63,822 nucleotides of DNA from positions 1 to 63,822 of the forward strand of contig NZ_WWCP01000037.1 in assembly GCF_009857505.1 (NCBI RefSeq). The letters are read 5' to 3'. Below, piece after piece: positions 54,677-63,723 of the stretch. A program made the translations under genes and the position numbers. This DNA is from Duganella lactea. GTDB taxonomy: Bacteria; Pseudomonadota; Gammaproteobacteria; Burkholderiales; Burkholderiaceae_D. Under the pieces are notes generated by a model, which saw nothing but the letters and a program-made list of their open reading frames with translations, had not been told where the DNA came from and did no database searches. Within the stretch, counting starts at the first letter, position 1. Every line of letters begins with the position of its first letter.

Positions 54677-55837
54677 ATGACTATAAAGACAACAACCTCC
54701 CGGCTGGACGTGATTGACGCGCTGCGTGGCTTTGCCATTGTGTCAATCATGCTGCTGCATAACATCGAGCACTTCGACTTCTATTTTTCCCCCACCGGCT
54801 TGCCTGTCTGGCTGCAGGCGGTCGATAAGGTCATCTGGGATAGTCTGTTTTTCTTGTTTGGCGGCAAATCCTACGCCATCTTTGCCTTGCTGTTTGGCGT
54901 CACTTTTTACCTCCAATATCACAACCGCGAAGTGCGCGGCGAGGACTTCCGGGCGCGCTTCGCTTGGCGGCTGGTGTTGCTGCTGGCGTTTGGCGTGATT
55001 AATTCCATGTTTTATCACGGCGATATTTTGAGTATCTACGCTGTGCTCGGATTTGCGCTGATTCCCGTCGCAAGGCTGGGTAACCGCTGGGTCTTGATCA
55101 TCGCGCTGCTGTTATTGCTGCAGCCGTATGCCTGGTGGGAAGTAATTCAGGCATTACCCAATCCGGATGAGAAATTACCTAATCCGGCATCGTGGGCTTA
55201 TTTCGGCCGTGCCAATGATTATTTCGCACATGGCTCGGCGCTCCAAGTGTGGGCTGGTAATCTCACTAACGGAAAAATCGGCGCGGTTCGCTGGAGTTGG
55301 GAAAATGGCCGTCTGTTCCAGATTCCGGCTTTATTCATGCTTGGCATGCTGGCTGGCCGTAAAGGATTATTCAGCGATCCATTATTCTGGCGTCGCGCAC
55401 TGATTGTTTCCGCCTTGCTGTTTATCCCGTTCTATATGTTGAAGAGCTCGCCGGAATTGCTGGGTGTTGGTGCGGCCGTGCGCCGTCCATTACTCGTGAT
55501 AATTACTTCATGGACGAATGTGGCGTTTATGGTGGTGCTGGTATCGCTATTTGTACTGCTATTTTATAAGCAGCGCTGGCTGGCCATATTCTCGCCTTTG
55601 GGGCGTATGAGTTTAACCAGTTACGTGGTGCAGTCGGTGATCGGTACATCGATCTATTATGGTTTCGGACTGGGCATGTATCAGTACACCGGCGCCAGCT
55701 TTGCCCTGGCGATCGGCATTCTGTTGGCCGTGGCGCAGCAGCGGTTCAGTGTGTGGTGGCTGGCCCGTCATCCTCAGGGACCGCTTGAAACCGTGTGGCA
55801 CAAACTGACATGGCTCGGCAGCCACGCTAAAAGTTAG
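54677..55837 (+). CDS. DUF418-domain membrane protein
   Basis: 386 residues from the ATG at 54677 (GGAG six nt upstream); an in-frame ATG at 54632 would add 15 residues. RLDVIDALRGFAIVSIMLLHNI opens the family's HXXXD-like acyltransferase-type first helix, and about ten further TM helices follow. The C-terminal half matches the DUF418 region (FSPLGRMSLTSYVVQSVIGT). Members are inner-membrane proteins of unknown function. Local base use (ATT, TTA codons at 55150-55640) is AT-richer than neighbours. Convergent with the YigZ gene. Confidence 0.85.
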   Translation: MTIKTTTSRLDVIDALRGFAIVSIMLLHNIEHFDFYFSPTGLPVWLQAVDKVIWDSLFFLFGGKSYAIFALLFGVTFYLQYHNREVRGEDFRARFAWRLVLLLAFGVINSMFYHGDILSIYAVLGFALIPVARLGNRWVLIIALLLLLQPYAWWEVIQALPNPDEKLPNPASWAYFGRANDYFAHGSALQVWAGNLTNGKIGAVRWSWENGRLFQIPALFMLGMLAGRKGLFSDPLFWRRALIVSALLFIPFYMLKSSPELLGVGAAVRRPLLVIITSWTNVAFMVVLVSLFVLLFYKQRWLAIFSPLGRMSLTSYVVQSVIGTSIYYGFGLGMYQYTGASFALAIGILLAVAQQRFSVWWLARHPQGPLETVWHKLTWLGSHAKS

Positions 55838-55854
55838 CACGAATACACCAGGAT

Positions 55855-56463
55855 TCAGCTTGCCTCGGGCGTGTCGTCGGGATCGATCCAGACCATGCGC
55901 CCGTGGCCGGCTTCGTTCAGGCGGGTTATCAGCGTTTCGGCCGCGGTATCGGGGAGATTCAATTCGAATTGCACCGCGTCCGCATGCCGGACATTATTCA
56001 GGGTGGCGCCGGCCATTTCAATTTCTCGCCGTACCAAACCTTCCATGGCATAGGGCGCGCTGCAGATCAGATAGCGCTGTTTGATAATGGCGATTTTCTC
56101 GGCTTTTAATAAAGCCTGCGCCACGCTGTCGGTATAAGCGCGTACCAGACCGCCGGCGCCTAATTTAACGCCGCCGAAATAACGCACCACGGTGGCTAAT
56201 ACACCTTCCAGATCCTGGTGGCGCAATACTTCCAGCATCGGACGGCCAGCGGTGCCACTCGGTTCTCCATCATCCACGGCGGCGGATTGACCGCCGGCCA
56301 ATAATGCCCAGCAAACGTGCGCGGCGCCTGGATGCTGCTCCCATAATGTCGCCACGATTTTCTGCGCGCTGGCGCGATCGGTCATCGGCTGGACGCAGGC
56401 AATAAAGCGGCTTTTCTTAATCAGCAGTTCGTGATGAACGGCTGTATTTAATGTTTGGGGCAT
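55855..56463 (-). CDS. yigZ: YigZ/IMPACT-family protein
   Basis: 202 residues. The N-terminal IMPACT domain has KKSRFIACVQPMTDR, WALLAGGQSAAVDDGEPSGTAGRPM (family signature) and VRYFGGVKLGAGGLVRAY. A ferredoxin-like C-terminal DUF1949 domain follows. Proposed roles are in translation or proteolysis control; function is unproven. Its codon use is AT-richer than the window average. Divergent from the helicase gene. Confidence 0.93.
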   Translation of the reverse strand: MPQTLNTAVHHELLIKKSRFIACVQPMTDRASAQKIVATLWEQHPGAAHVCWALLAGGQSAAVDDGEPSGTAGRPMLEVLRHQDLEGVLATVVRYFGGVKLGAGGLVRAYTDSVAQALLKAEKIAIIKQRYLICSAPYAMEGLVRREIEMAGATLNNVRHADAVQFELNLPDTAAETLITRLNEAGHGRMVWIDPDDTPEAS

Positions 56464-56586
56464 GGCGGATTTTCGGCGGGACGGCGGTGTAAAACCGCAG
56501 TATGTTGCCAGAAATCAGGCGCGCGCGCCATGTTGGGGGCGGCGGCACGGTATAATCCGGGCCGAGTTCACCCCACCTGACAGACC

Positions 56587-58566
56587 ATGACCAATCCCTC
56601 CGCACCCTTCGTTTCAGCCGCCGATGGCGACCCGGCGGAAGACGATGATCTGATGCGCCAGCTCGGTCTGGCCGAGCGTGGCGTGTCGCTGTTCAAGGCC
56701 GAAGGCCGGGTGCTGCTGCGCCTGAGCGGCGAGGTTGAATACGGCCACCGTCGCGTGGCTTATGATCTGGTGCCGGCGCAGGGCGTGCTGGCCAAATCGT
56801 CCAAATGGCGAAAAATGGATGCCGATACCCGCGCCGCGTTGCTGCGCGAGCGCGCCAGCGAGGAAGTGGCGGACGCGCTGCACGGCTACGTCCGCGATTT
56901 CGTCCAGGAACTGGCCGACGCCTGCGACGATTGCGATATGGACGCCGAGCCGTTCTTGCATGCCTTGAGCGATATGCAAGTTGCCGAGCCGGCCGGCATG
57001 GTGTTCGACCGCATCCGCCAGCGGCTGGAGCACGCGGTCGAGCGCGATATGGAGGAGCAGCACGCCGAGCGTACCCGCCAGAGCATTAATCTGGCCGAGT
57101 ATCCGGCCTCGTTCGAGGTGGCGCGGCGCATGAAACGCAAGTTCATCGCGGTGCTGGGCCCGACCAATTCCGGCAAGACCCACCTGGCGATCGAGGCGCT
57201 GGCGAAGGCGCCGAGCGGCGTCTACCTGGCGCCGCTGCGTCTGCTGGCGCTGGAAAACTACGAGCGCCTGCAGGAAATGTCGCCGCATGGCCAGCCGCTG
57301 AAGGTGAGCCTGGTCACCGGCGAGGAACGGCGGCTGACGCCGGGCGCCACCCACGTCGCCAGCACGGTGGAGATGCTGGATACGCAAACGCCGCTCGATG
57401 TGGCCGTGATCGACGAAATCCAGATGCTGGCCGACCGCGACCGTGGCGCCGCCTGGACGGCGGCCGTGTGCGGCGCGCCGGCGCGCATCGTCTACCTGGT
57501 GGGCGCGCCGGAAGCGCGGCGCGCCATCGAGGTGCTGGCGGCGCGGCTGGAGTGCGAGCTGGAAGTGCATCTCCTCAAGCGCAAGGGGCCGCTGTCGGTC
57601 GAGCCCACCGCTGTGCGCAAGCTGAGCAATTTGCGGCGTGGCGATGCGGTGATCTGCTTCTCGCGCCGCGAAGTGCTGATGTGGCGCGATATGGTGACCG
57701 AGATGGGGCTGTCGGTGGCGACGGTGTACGGCAATCTGTCGCCGGAGGTACGGCGCGCGCAGGCCCAGCGTTTCCGTGAAGGGGCGGCCGATGTGGTGGT
57801 GGGCACGGACGCCATCGCCATGGGTCTGAACATGCCGATCGCGCGCGTGGTGATGACCACCACGGTCAAGTACAACGGCTACGAAGAGGAAGAGATCCCG
57901 GCCGCGCTGGCGCGCCAGATCGCCGGCCGGGCGGGGCGCTTCGGCGTGCACGAGGAGGGCCTGGTGGCCGGCTACGACAACGAGACGCACAATGTGATGC
58001 GCTCGCTGCTGCGCGAAAAGCCGGTGCCGCTGAAGGCCACCGGCTTCGCGGTGGCACCGACGCTGGAGCACCTGCACCGCATCTCGTCGGTCACGCATGA
58101 GCATGCGCTGGCCAAGCTGTTGAAGCGCTTTGTGCACAACATCGACGTGCCGGATGGCTTCTTCTATCCGCGCATCACCGAGGACCAGTTTGAGCGCGCG
58201 GCCTGGCTGGATACGCTGGCGTTGACGGTGGCGGAGAAGTTCGCGCTGTCGCTGGTGCCGATTTCGTCCAAGGTGCCGTCGCTGCAGAACGCCTGGGAAA
58301 CGTGGGCCAAGTCGCTGGCGCACAAGAAGGTCACGGAACTGAAGCGGAATGAGCGGCCGCTGCATTACATGAATCTGCAGGAGGTCGAGGATGCGTGCCG
58401 GCTGTATTCGGCCTACGCATGGCTGGCGTATCGTCAGCCGGAATATTTCCCGGACACCGAACTGGCGCAGCGCTTATCGCGCGAGGCGTCGGAGCGGGTG
58501 GACGCGATTCTGCAGGAGCAGAACACAGCGGCGCGCAAACGCCAGCCGCGCAAATTCCGGCGCTGA
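56587..58566 (+). CDS. Suv3-like DExH RNA helicase
   Basis: 659 residues. An N-terminal helical region of about 170 residues precedes two RecA-like lobes: Walker A LGPTNSGKTHLAIEAL (about 190-205), VYLAPLRLLALENYERL (motif Ia), DEIQM (near 276, DExH variant typical of Suv3), and ALARQIAGRAGRFG (motif VI). The C-terminal ~200 residues resemble the SUV3 C-terminal helical region. Eukaryotic SUPV3L1/Suv3 is the mitochondrial degradosome helicase; related bacterial genes are known but little studied. No RNase gene is adjacent. A TATAAT lies at 56551-56556, without a good -35. Confidence 0.88.
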   Translation: MTNPSAPFVSAADGDPAEDDDLMRQLGLAERGVSLFKAEGRVLLRLSGEVEYGHRRVAYDLVPAQGVLAKSSKWRKMDADTRAALLRERASEEVADALHGYVRDFVQELADACDDCDMDAEPFLHALSDMQVAEPAGMVFDRIRQRLEHAVERDMEEQHAERTRQSINLAEYPASFEVARRMKRKFIAVLGPTNSGKTHLAIEALAKAPSGVYLAPLRLLALENYERLQEMSPHGQPLKVSLVTGEERRLTPGATHVASTVEMLDTQTPLDVAVIDEIQMLADRDRGAAWTAAVCGAPARIVYLVGAPEARRAIEVLAARLECELEVHLLKRKGPLSVEPTAVRKLSNLRRGDAVICFSRREVLMWRDMVTEMGLSVATVYGNLSPEVRRAQAQRFREGAADVVVGTDAIAMGLNMPIARVVMTTTVKYNGYEEEEIPAALARQIAGRAGRFGVHEEGLVAGYDNETHNVMRSLLREKPVPLKATGFAVAPTLEHLHRISSVTHEHALAKLLKRFVHNIDVPDGFFYPRITEDQFERAAWLDTLALTVAEKFALSLVPISSKVPSLQNAWETWAKSLAHKKVTELKRNERPLHYMNLQEVEDACRLYSAYAWLAYRQPEYFPDTELAQRLSREASERVDAILQEQNTAARKRQPRKFRR

Positions 58567-58574
58567 GCGGAAAA

Positions 58575-58608
58575 CAAAAACGCCAACCGGTGAAGGTTGG
58601 CGTTTTTG
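58575..58608 (+). terminator. bidirectional-looking terminator after the helicase gene
   Basis: CAAAAACGCCAACC, loop GGTGAA, GGTTGGCGTTTTTG: a 14-bp stem with an A-run and T-run, 8 nt after the helicase stop. Read in reverse it can also end transcripts from the tRNA-Lys gene. Confidence 0.88.
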
Positions 58609-58616
58609 TTGAATCT

Positions 58617-58692
58617 TGGTAGGCCGTGCGGGATTCGAACCTGCGACCAACGGATTAAAAGTCCGCTGCTCTACCAGCTGAGCTAACGACCC
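58617..58692 (-). tRNA. tRNA-Lys (anticodon TTT)
   Basis: Minus-strand 76-nt cloverleaf: GGGTCGT acceptor stem, GCTCAGCTGGTAGAGC D-arm, anticodon loop ACTTTTAAT, GGTTCGAATCC T-arm, and an encoded 3' CCA. Anticodon TTT gives lysine. It abuts the terminator on its 3' side. Confidence 0.97.
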
Positions 58693-58693
58693 A

Positions 58694-59004
58694 AGGGGCG
58701 GAATTATATTGGCTGCCGCTGAAAAGATCAAGTTGCCTTGTCGGGTCAAGAACGTGAAATCAGAATCGCGGTAGTCAATAGCGCTGAGATCCATATCACA
58801 ATAGCCTGTATTTTTCTGCCTTGCGCTGCATGTGTGGTGTTTAAAGCGATATATATCGAACAGCAGAAAGCCCCCGCTACGGACGGCAAAGGGCAGCAGC
58901 ACCGGCACTAGCACGTTGATGGCGAACCAGTCCGGATTGCTTTGCAGATGCGTGAGGTAGGCGGTGAGCATAGTGCACGCTAGCACCGCCATTTTCGCCG
59001 CCAT
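58694..59004 (-). other. intergenic stretch with a hydrophobic open frame, probably not a functional gene
   Basis: The 400 bp between tRNA-Lys and the acyltransferase holds no recognised gene. On the minus strand a frame opens at 59004 and begins with a hydrophobic helix (ending NVLVPVLLPFAVRSGGFLLF), then becomes polar and runs through the tRNA with no own stop, so an intact gene is unlikely. It could be the decayed start of a small membrane protein next to a tRNA, a usual integration spot. Confidence 0.3.
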
Positions 59005-59094
59005 TCGGCTTAGATCAGGCGGTTGCTTTTTCGTTCCGCGCGCCGTGGATGCTCAACCTCAGCTATCATGTCGCCCTGTCTTAAAGGGATGATG

Positions 59095-60243
59095 ATGAAA
59101 GTAGTTGCTAATACTGCGGCGGGCGCCCCGAAAATGCTCCCGGCGCAGTTTGGTTTGATTAATTTGTTGAAGGCCGGCGCGGCACAGCTGATTGTCTTGC
59201 ACCATCTGGCGTTTTATGGCCCGATGTCCAGTCACGCGCGCGTGATCTTCCCGGCCTTGTTCGACTGGCTGGCCGACAGCGCACGCATTGCCGTGCAGGT
59301 GTTCCTGGTGATCGGCGGCTTCCTGGCCGCCAAATCACTGTCGCCGTCCGGCCACGCCGGCTGTCCGTCGCCCTTGCGCGCCATCGGCCGTCGCTACATC
59401 AAGCTGGCGCCGCCGTTCATGGCCGCCACGCTGATCGCCGCCGTCGCGTCGCTGTGGGCCGCCCGCTGGATGACGCACGAGTCGATTTCCACCCCCGCCA
59501 CCTTGAGCCAGCTGGGCGCGCACGCGCTGCTGCTGCATGGCGTGCTGGGCTACGAATCCGTCTCCGCCGGCGCCTGGTATGTGGCCATTGATTTCCAGTT
59601 GTATGCGCTGATGGTCATGCTGCTGTGGCTGGGCGGCCGCGTCAGCGGCAACCGGGGGCAGACGTGGCTGATGCCGCTGGTGGTGGCGAGCGGCGTCACG
59701 CTGTCGCTGCTGCACTTTAATCTGGACGCGGAGTGGGACAACTGGGCCGCCTACTTCTTCGGCAGTTACGGCCTGGGCCTGATGGCCTGGTGGGCCAGCG
59801 ATTCGCGCCGCAAGCCCGGCGCTGCCATCATGTTGATGATGATGGCGCTGCTGCCCGCCGTGGGGGGGCTGCTGCTGGAATTCCGCAGCCGCATCGCGCT
59901 GGCGGCGGTGGTCGCCTGCGTGCTGTTCCTGTGGGGCCGCCGCAAGATCGCCGCCGATGGCCGCGCCTGGTCAGCGATCCATGGCATGGGCAAGATTTCG
60001 TACTCGGTGTTCCTGATTCATTTCCCGGTGTGCCTGCTGGTGAACGCGGCCTTCACGCGTTTCGCTCCCGCCGAGCCGGCGTGGCAGGGCTTGGGCATGC
60101 TGGTCGCGTGGAGCAGCAGCCTGCTGGCCGGCGCCATCTTCCACCGCTGGGTCGAAGTGCCGCTGGGCCACCTGATGCATTTTGTTGTAGAAAGGCTCGC
60201 CGTGCGCGAGGTCCATATGCCACGGCCTTTGCCCCGCTACTAA
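59095..60243 (+). CDS. acyltransferase-family membrane protein
   Basis: 382 residues from the third of three adjacent ATGs (59089, 59092, 59095); the AAAGGG at 59083-59088 spaces best with 59095. NLLKAGAAQLIVLHHLAFYGP carries the His of the acyltransferase_3/OafA motif, and about ten TM helices follow, ending GKISYSVFLIHFPVC. Members O-acylate surface sugars or other envelope molecules. The substrate is unknown. It lies 138 bp before the TonB receptor, which probably has its own promoter. Confidence 0.85.
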   Translation: MKVVANTAAGAPKMLPAQFGLINLLKAGAAQLIVLHHLAFYGPMSSHARVIFPALFDWLADSARIAVQVFLVIGGFLAAKSLSPSGHAGCPSPLRAIGRRYIKLAPPFMAATLIAAVASLWAARWMTHESISTPATLSQLGAHALLLHGVLGYESVSAGAWYVAIDFQLYALMVMLLWLGGRVSGNRGQTWLMPLVVASGVTLSLLHFNLDAEWDNWAAYFFGSYGLGLMAWWASDSRRKPGAAIMLMMMALLPAVGGLLLEFRSRIALAAVVACVLFLWGRRKIAADGRAWSAIHGMGKISYSVFLIHFPVCLLVNAAFTRFAPAEPAWQGLGMLVAWSSSLLAGAIFHRWVEVPLGHLMHFVVERLAVREVHMPRPLPRY

Positions 60244-60268
60244 AGGAGTTCTGCGTAGTTATACCGTT

Positions 60269-60296
60269 TTGGAATGGCTTTTTGTAAAGAAATAAT
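60269..60296 (+). promoter_or_regulatory. possible promoter of the TonB-receptor gene
   Basis: TTGGAA (60269-60274) and AATAAT (60291-60296) are 16 bp apart within an AT-rich 138-bp gap. No Fur box was recognised. Moderate match only. Confidence 0.4.
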
Positions 60297-60381
60297 AGAT
60301 TGGCATGGGTACGCCGGGCGTAAGATCGAATCCAGTAACGATGTTCATAAAAAAGCCCTTACAAAAACTGGAGACTACATC

Positions 60382-63147
60382 ATGGCTACGCCCCGTAAGA
60401 CCTTGCTCGCGGTTGTCATTGCCGATCTGTTGATCGGCGTCAGCGCCCACGCACAAACCACCACGAAACCGGCCGATGCCGACGCCGGACCGACCGTCGT
60501 CGTCAGCGGCATTCGCGCTTCGCTGAGTTCCTCGCTGAACACCAAGCGCCTGCAGGACGGCGTGGTGGACGCGGTGTCCGCCGAGGACGCCGGCAAGTTC
60601 CCCGACACCAATATCGCCGAATCGCTGCAGCGCGTGACCGGCGTGCAGATCCAGCGCAATGGCGGCGAGGGCCGCTACATCTCGGTGCGCGGCCTGGGCC
60701 CGGAATTCAATAACGTGCTGGTCAATGGCCGCACGCTGACCAGCGATACCGGTGGCCGCGAATTCTCCTTCGACCTGCTGTCGTCGGACCTGATTTCCAA
60801 GGCGCTGGTGTACAAGACCTCGCAGCCATTCCTGCCCGAGGGCGGCATCGGCTCGACGGTGGACATCCAGACCGCGCGTCCGCTGTCCGGCAAGACCGGC
60901 CACAGCACCGTGATCAACGCCTCCGGCTCCTACGACAACAACTCGGAAAAGAAAACGCCCAACATCAGCGGCATGTACTCGTTCGCCAATGAAGAGCGCA
61001 ACTTCGGCGTCACCGCCTCGCTGTCGTACACCGACCGCGCCTCCAAGCAGAACAAGGCGATCACCGACGCCTGGAATTACCGCGACGTCTCGGTCATCAA
61101 TGGCGACCTGAACTCCAAGGGCCTGACCATGGCCGATGTCACCAACAAGAAACTGTACATCCCGCAAAGCTACGGCTTCCAGCAGGAAGACGAGAAGCGC
61201 AAACGCCTGGTCGGCAATCTGACGGTGCAGTACAACCCGTCGTCCACGTGGAAACTGACGGCCGACGCGCTGTACTCGCACCTCGACCAGCGCAACGACA
61301 TCATCGCCGTCAGCGACTGGATCAACCCGCAGGTGCTGGGCGCGCAGATCAACGGCAGCAATCAGATCACCGGCCTGCTGCGCCCCGGCTCCACCTTCTA
61401 CGCCAACAACCCGGCGCTGGCCGGCAACGGCAAGCTGCTGGGCGAGGCCAATTCCAATGACATGATCGTCAAGGGCGGTGACCGCAAGTCGATCACCAGC
61501 GCCTTCGGCCTGAATTCGAAATGGGCGCTGGCGCCGGAATGGAAACTGGAAGGCGACGTCAACACCTCGCGCACCAACTCCGGCTCGCCGGACATGTGGG
61601 TGGTGGCCGGCATGGTGCCGAAGAACGGCGATGTGCTGACCTTCAATGGCACGCCGTCGATCGTGTTCGGCGACGGCATCGCCGACCCGACCGCCGTGCG
61701 CGCCCACGCCGTCTCCAATGGCGATGTGCAACGCACCGATAAAATCTCCGAAGGCCGCATGAGCCTGGCGTGGAGCCACGAGATGGGCTACTTCAAGGGC
61801 CTCGATACCGGCCTGAGCTACTCGCAGCGCGAAGTCAAGCGCACCTCGTGGAGCAGCGACTCGTGGAATACCTACAGCGGCTATCACATAGGGTTGCCAT
61901 CGTCGCTGTTCACGGTGACGCCGCTGGAGAACTTCCTCGGCGGCGGCGCGCAGGTGCCGAGCGCCTACCTGCGCTTCGATCCGTATGCGTACATGAATTA
62001 CCTGAACCAGCGTTCGACGCTGGCGCAGTCGAACGACCCGGCGCGCTATCTGGACACCTCGCTGTTCCCGGACGGCCCGATGGCCATCGACTACACCAAG
62101 CCGTCGATGTCGGGCGTGAAGGAAAAAGTCTCCAGCATCTTCCTCGACAGCAAATGGGAAGGCGAGGGCTGGTCGGCCAATGCCGGCGTGCGCGTGGTGC
62201 ATGTGCAGTCGACTTCGGTGGGCACCAGCCGCGTGCTGCAGACCGCCGTCAAGAGCCCGAACGACACCACCTACATCCTGACCTATGGTCCGATGAACAC
62301 CAACACCGTCAGCAACAGCTACAACAGCGTGCTGCCGTCGGCCAACCTGAAGTTTGACCTGACGTCGGACATGATGCTGCGCCTGGCCGCCTCCAAGACC
62401 GAGACCCGTCCAACGCTGAGCCAGATGGGCGTGGACAACTCGTATGGCGGCCGCTATGGCGACGTGCAGACCGGCGGCGGCAACCCTTACCTGAAGCCGA
62501 TGAAGTCCAACAACCTGGATCTGTCGTGGGAATGGTATCTGTCGAAGACCAACTACGTCAGCGCGGCGGTGTTCCAGAAAAACGTGCGTGACTTCCTGGA
62601 AACGCGTCTGGTCGATACCACGCTGCCGCAATATCCTGGCGAAGTGGTGCATGACACCCGTATCCGCAACGGTCAGAAGGGCAAGATCAAGGGCGTGGAG
62701 CTCGCCGGCCAGTACGCCTTCGACGAGTCGGTGTCGTGGCTCAAGGGCTTCGGTGTGGCGGCCAACTACACCTATGTGGACGCCACCGCCAGCCGCGAGG
62801 TCGACAGCGGCACGCCGAATTGCGGCTATCCTGGCTTGTCGCCGCAGTCGTACAACGGCTCGGTGTTCTACGAGAACAGCAAGTTCCAGGCGCGCGTGAG
62901 CTACAACTGGCGCAATCACTTCTCGATCGATTGCGGCGGTGGCAGCACCCAGCCGCGCAACCGCTCGGCTTACGGTCAGACCGACGCCAGCCTGCGCTAC
63001 AACATCACGCCGACGCTGTCGTTGTACCTGGACGCGATCAACCTGACCAACTCGCGCACGCGTGAATATGCGCTCAACGAGAGCCAGTTCCTGACGCTCG
63101 AAGACGTGGGGCGCCGCGTCAACCTGGGTCTGCGCGCGGCCTTCTAA
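60382..63147 (+). CDS. TonB-dependent receptor
   Basis: 921 residues from the ATG at 60382, chosen because GGAGAC lies eight nt upstream and a signal peptide (MATPRKTLLAVVIADLLIGV, ending SAHAQ) follows; an earlier in-frame ATG at 60274 gives no signal. Plug domain: VVVSGIRASL, then DTNIAESLQRVTGVQIQR and ISVRGLGPEFNNVLVNGR, then GSTVDIQTARPL. Barrel of about 700 residues ends YALNESQFLTLEDVGRRVNLG and LRAAF. This is the Caulobacter/Xanthomonas-type receptor group that imports carbohydrates or other large nutrients, not clearly siderophores. No TonB-box-adjacent regulator or SusD-like gene is present. Confidence 0.94.
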   Translation: MATPRKTLLAVVIADLLIGVSAHAQTTTKPADADAGPTVVVSGIRASLSSSLNTKRLQDGVVDAVSAEDAGKFPDTNIAESLQRVTGVQIQRNGGEGRYISVRGLGPEFNNVLVNGRTLTSDTGGREFSFDLLSSDLISKALVYKTSQPFLPEGGIGSTVDIQTARPLSGKTGHSTVINASGSYDNNSEKKTPNISGMYSFANEERNFGVTASLSYTDRASKQNKAITDAWNYRDVSVINGDLNSKGLTMADVTNKKLYIPQSYGFQQEDEKRKRLVGNLTVQYNPSSTWKLTADALYSHLDQRNDIIAVSDWINPQVLGAQINGSNQITGLLRPGSTFYANNPALAGNGKLLGEANSNDMIVKGGDRKSITSAFGLNSKWALAPEWKLEGDVNTSRTNSGSPDMWVVAGMVPKNGDVLTFNGTPSIVFGDGIADPTAVRAHAVSNGDVQRTDKISEGRMSLAWSHEMGYFKGLDTGLSYSQREVKRTSWSSDSWNTYSGYHIGLPSSLFTVTPLENFLGGGAQVPSAYLRFDPYAYMNYLNQRSTLAQSNDPARYLDTSLFPDGPMAIDYTKPSMSGVKEKVSSIFLDSKWEGEGWSANAGVRVVHVQSTSVGTSRVLQTAVKSPNDTTYILTYGPMNTNTVSNSYNSVLPSANLKFDLTSDMMLRLAASKTETRPTLSQMGVDNSYGGRYGDVQTGGGNPYLKPMKSNNLDLSWEWYLSKTNYVSAAVFQKNVRDFLETRLVDTTLPQYPGEVVHDTRIRNGQKGKIKGVELAGQYAFDESVSWLKGFGVAANYTYVDATASREVDSGTPNCGYPGLSPQSYNGSVFYENSKFQARVSYNWRNHFSIDCGGGSTQPRNRSAYGQTDASLRYNITPTLSLYLDAINLTNSRTREYALNESQFLTLEDVGRRVNLGLRAAF

Positions 63148-63156
63148 GCGGCAAAG

Positions 63157-63187
63157 GGACGCCGACTGCCTCTAACGTCGGCGTTCC
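63157..63187 (+). terminator. probable terminator after the TonB receptor
   Basis: GGACGCCGAC pairs with GTCGGCGTTCC across a 10-nt loop, one bulge, followed by TGTTTTC. A weak T-run makes it moderate. Confidence 0.55.
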
Positions 63188-63210
63188 TGTTTTCAACAGC
63201 GGCCGTAATC

Positions 63211-63360
63211 TCAGCGCCGCAGGTAGGCGAAGGCGTCACCGGTGTCGTACATCCGCTGATAGTGGTGGTAGTTGATTTGCTGCGCCACCACGAACGTCAG
63301 CAGTCCAAATGACCACAGCAGGTCCTCCTCTGGCTGGCCGTACCGTGCGTCGCCATGCAC
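63211..63360 (-). pseudogene. possible damaged small membrane-protein frame
   Basis: A minus-strand frame ends at 63211 and reads DLLWSFGLLTFVVAQQINYH just before its C-terminal YDTGDAFAYLRR, with one hydrophobic segment. It has only a GTG start (63360) unless a seven-G run at 63382-63388 carries an extra base, in which case an ATG at 63391 would give a 59-residue protein with a CGCGGVHGD stretch. Not recognised; may be a frameshifted fragment beside an insertion element. The remainder of 63361-63723 shows nothing else clear. Confidence 0.35.
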
Positions 63361-63723
63361 GCCGCCACAGCCGCAATTCCCACCCCCCCATTCTTGAGCT
63401 GTCAGTAGCCCGCGCGGCGCTACGCCTCTCCCACGCCACCGGCATCAGCGACTTCTGCCAGGTGGTGCAAAACAGTGCCGGCAGGGCTGCGGCGCAGGCG
63501 ACTTCGGCATTGCGGAGATACGTCATTCGTGCTGGTATGCTATGCATGAGGTAGACTTTCTTGAAAGAATACCTACTCTAGGGGACTTCGAATTACTGCT
63601 GATTTGAACTGATGTGCTGAGAAAACGCCGGCTGTGGACGTATTCGCACGGCGGCTTCAGACCTTTTGGCACTTGTCTTGCTGTCCAAAACCACCTTTTC
63701 GTGGTCCAGACGGACTGCGGGCG

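Noticed and set aside
58474..59004. 176-residue minus-strand frame across the tRNA
   Set aside because: It translates the tRNA-Lys into LAQLVEQRTFNPLVAGSNP, a well-known artefact, and continues into the helicase gene.
60259..62919. 886-residue open frame on the minus strand opposite the TonB receptor
   Set aside because: It is a composition shadow of the GC-rich receptor gene: rich in Arg, His and Gly, no domain or signal, while the plus strand has a complete receptor with signal peptide and plug motifs.
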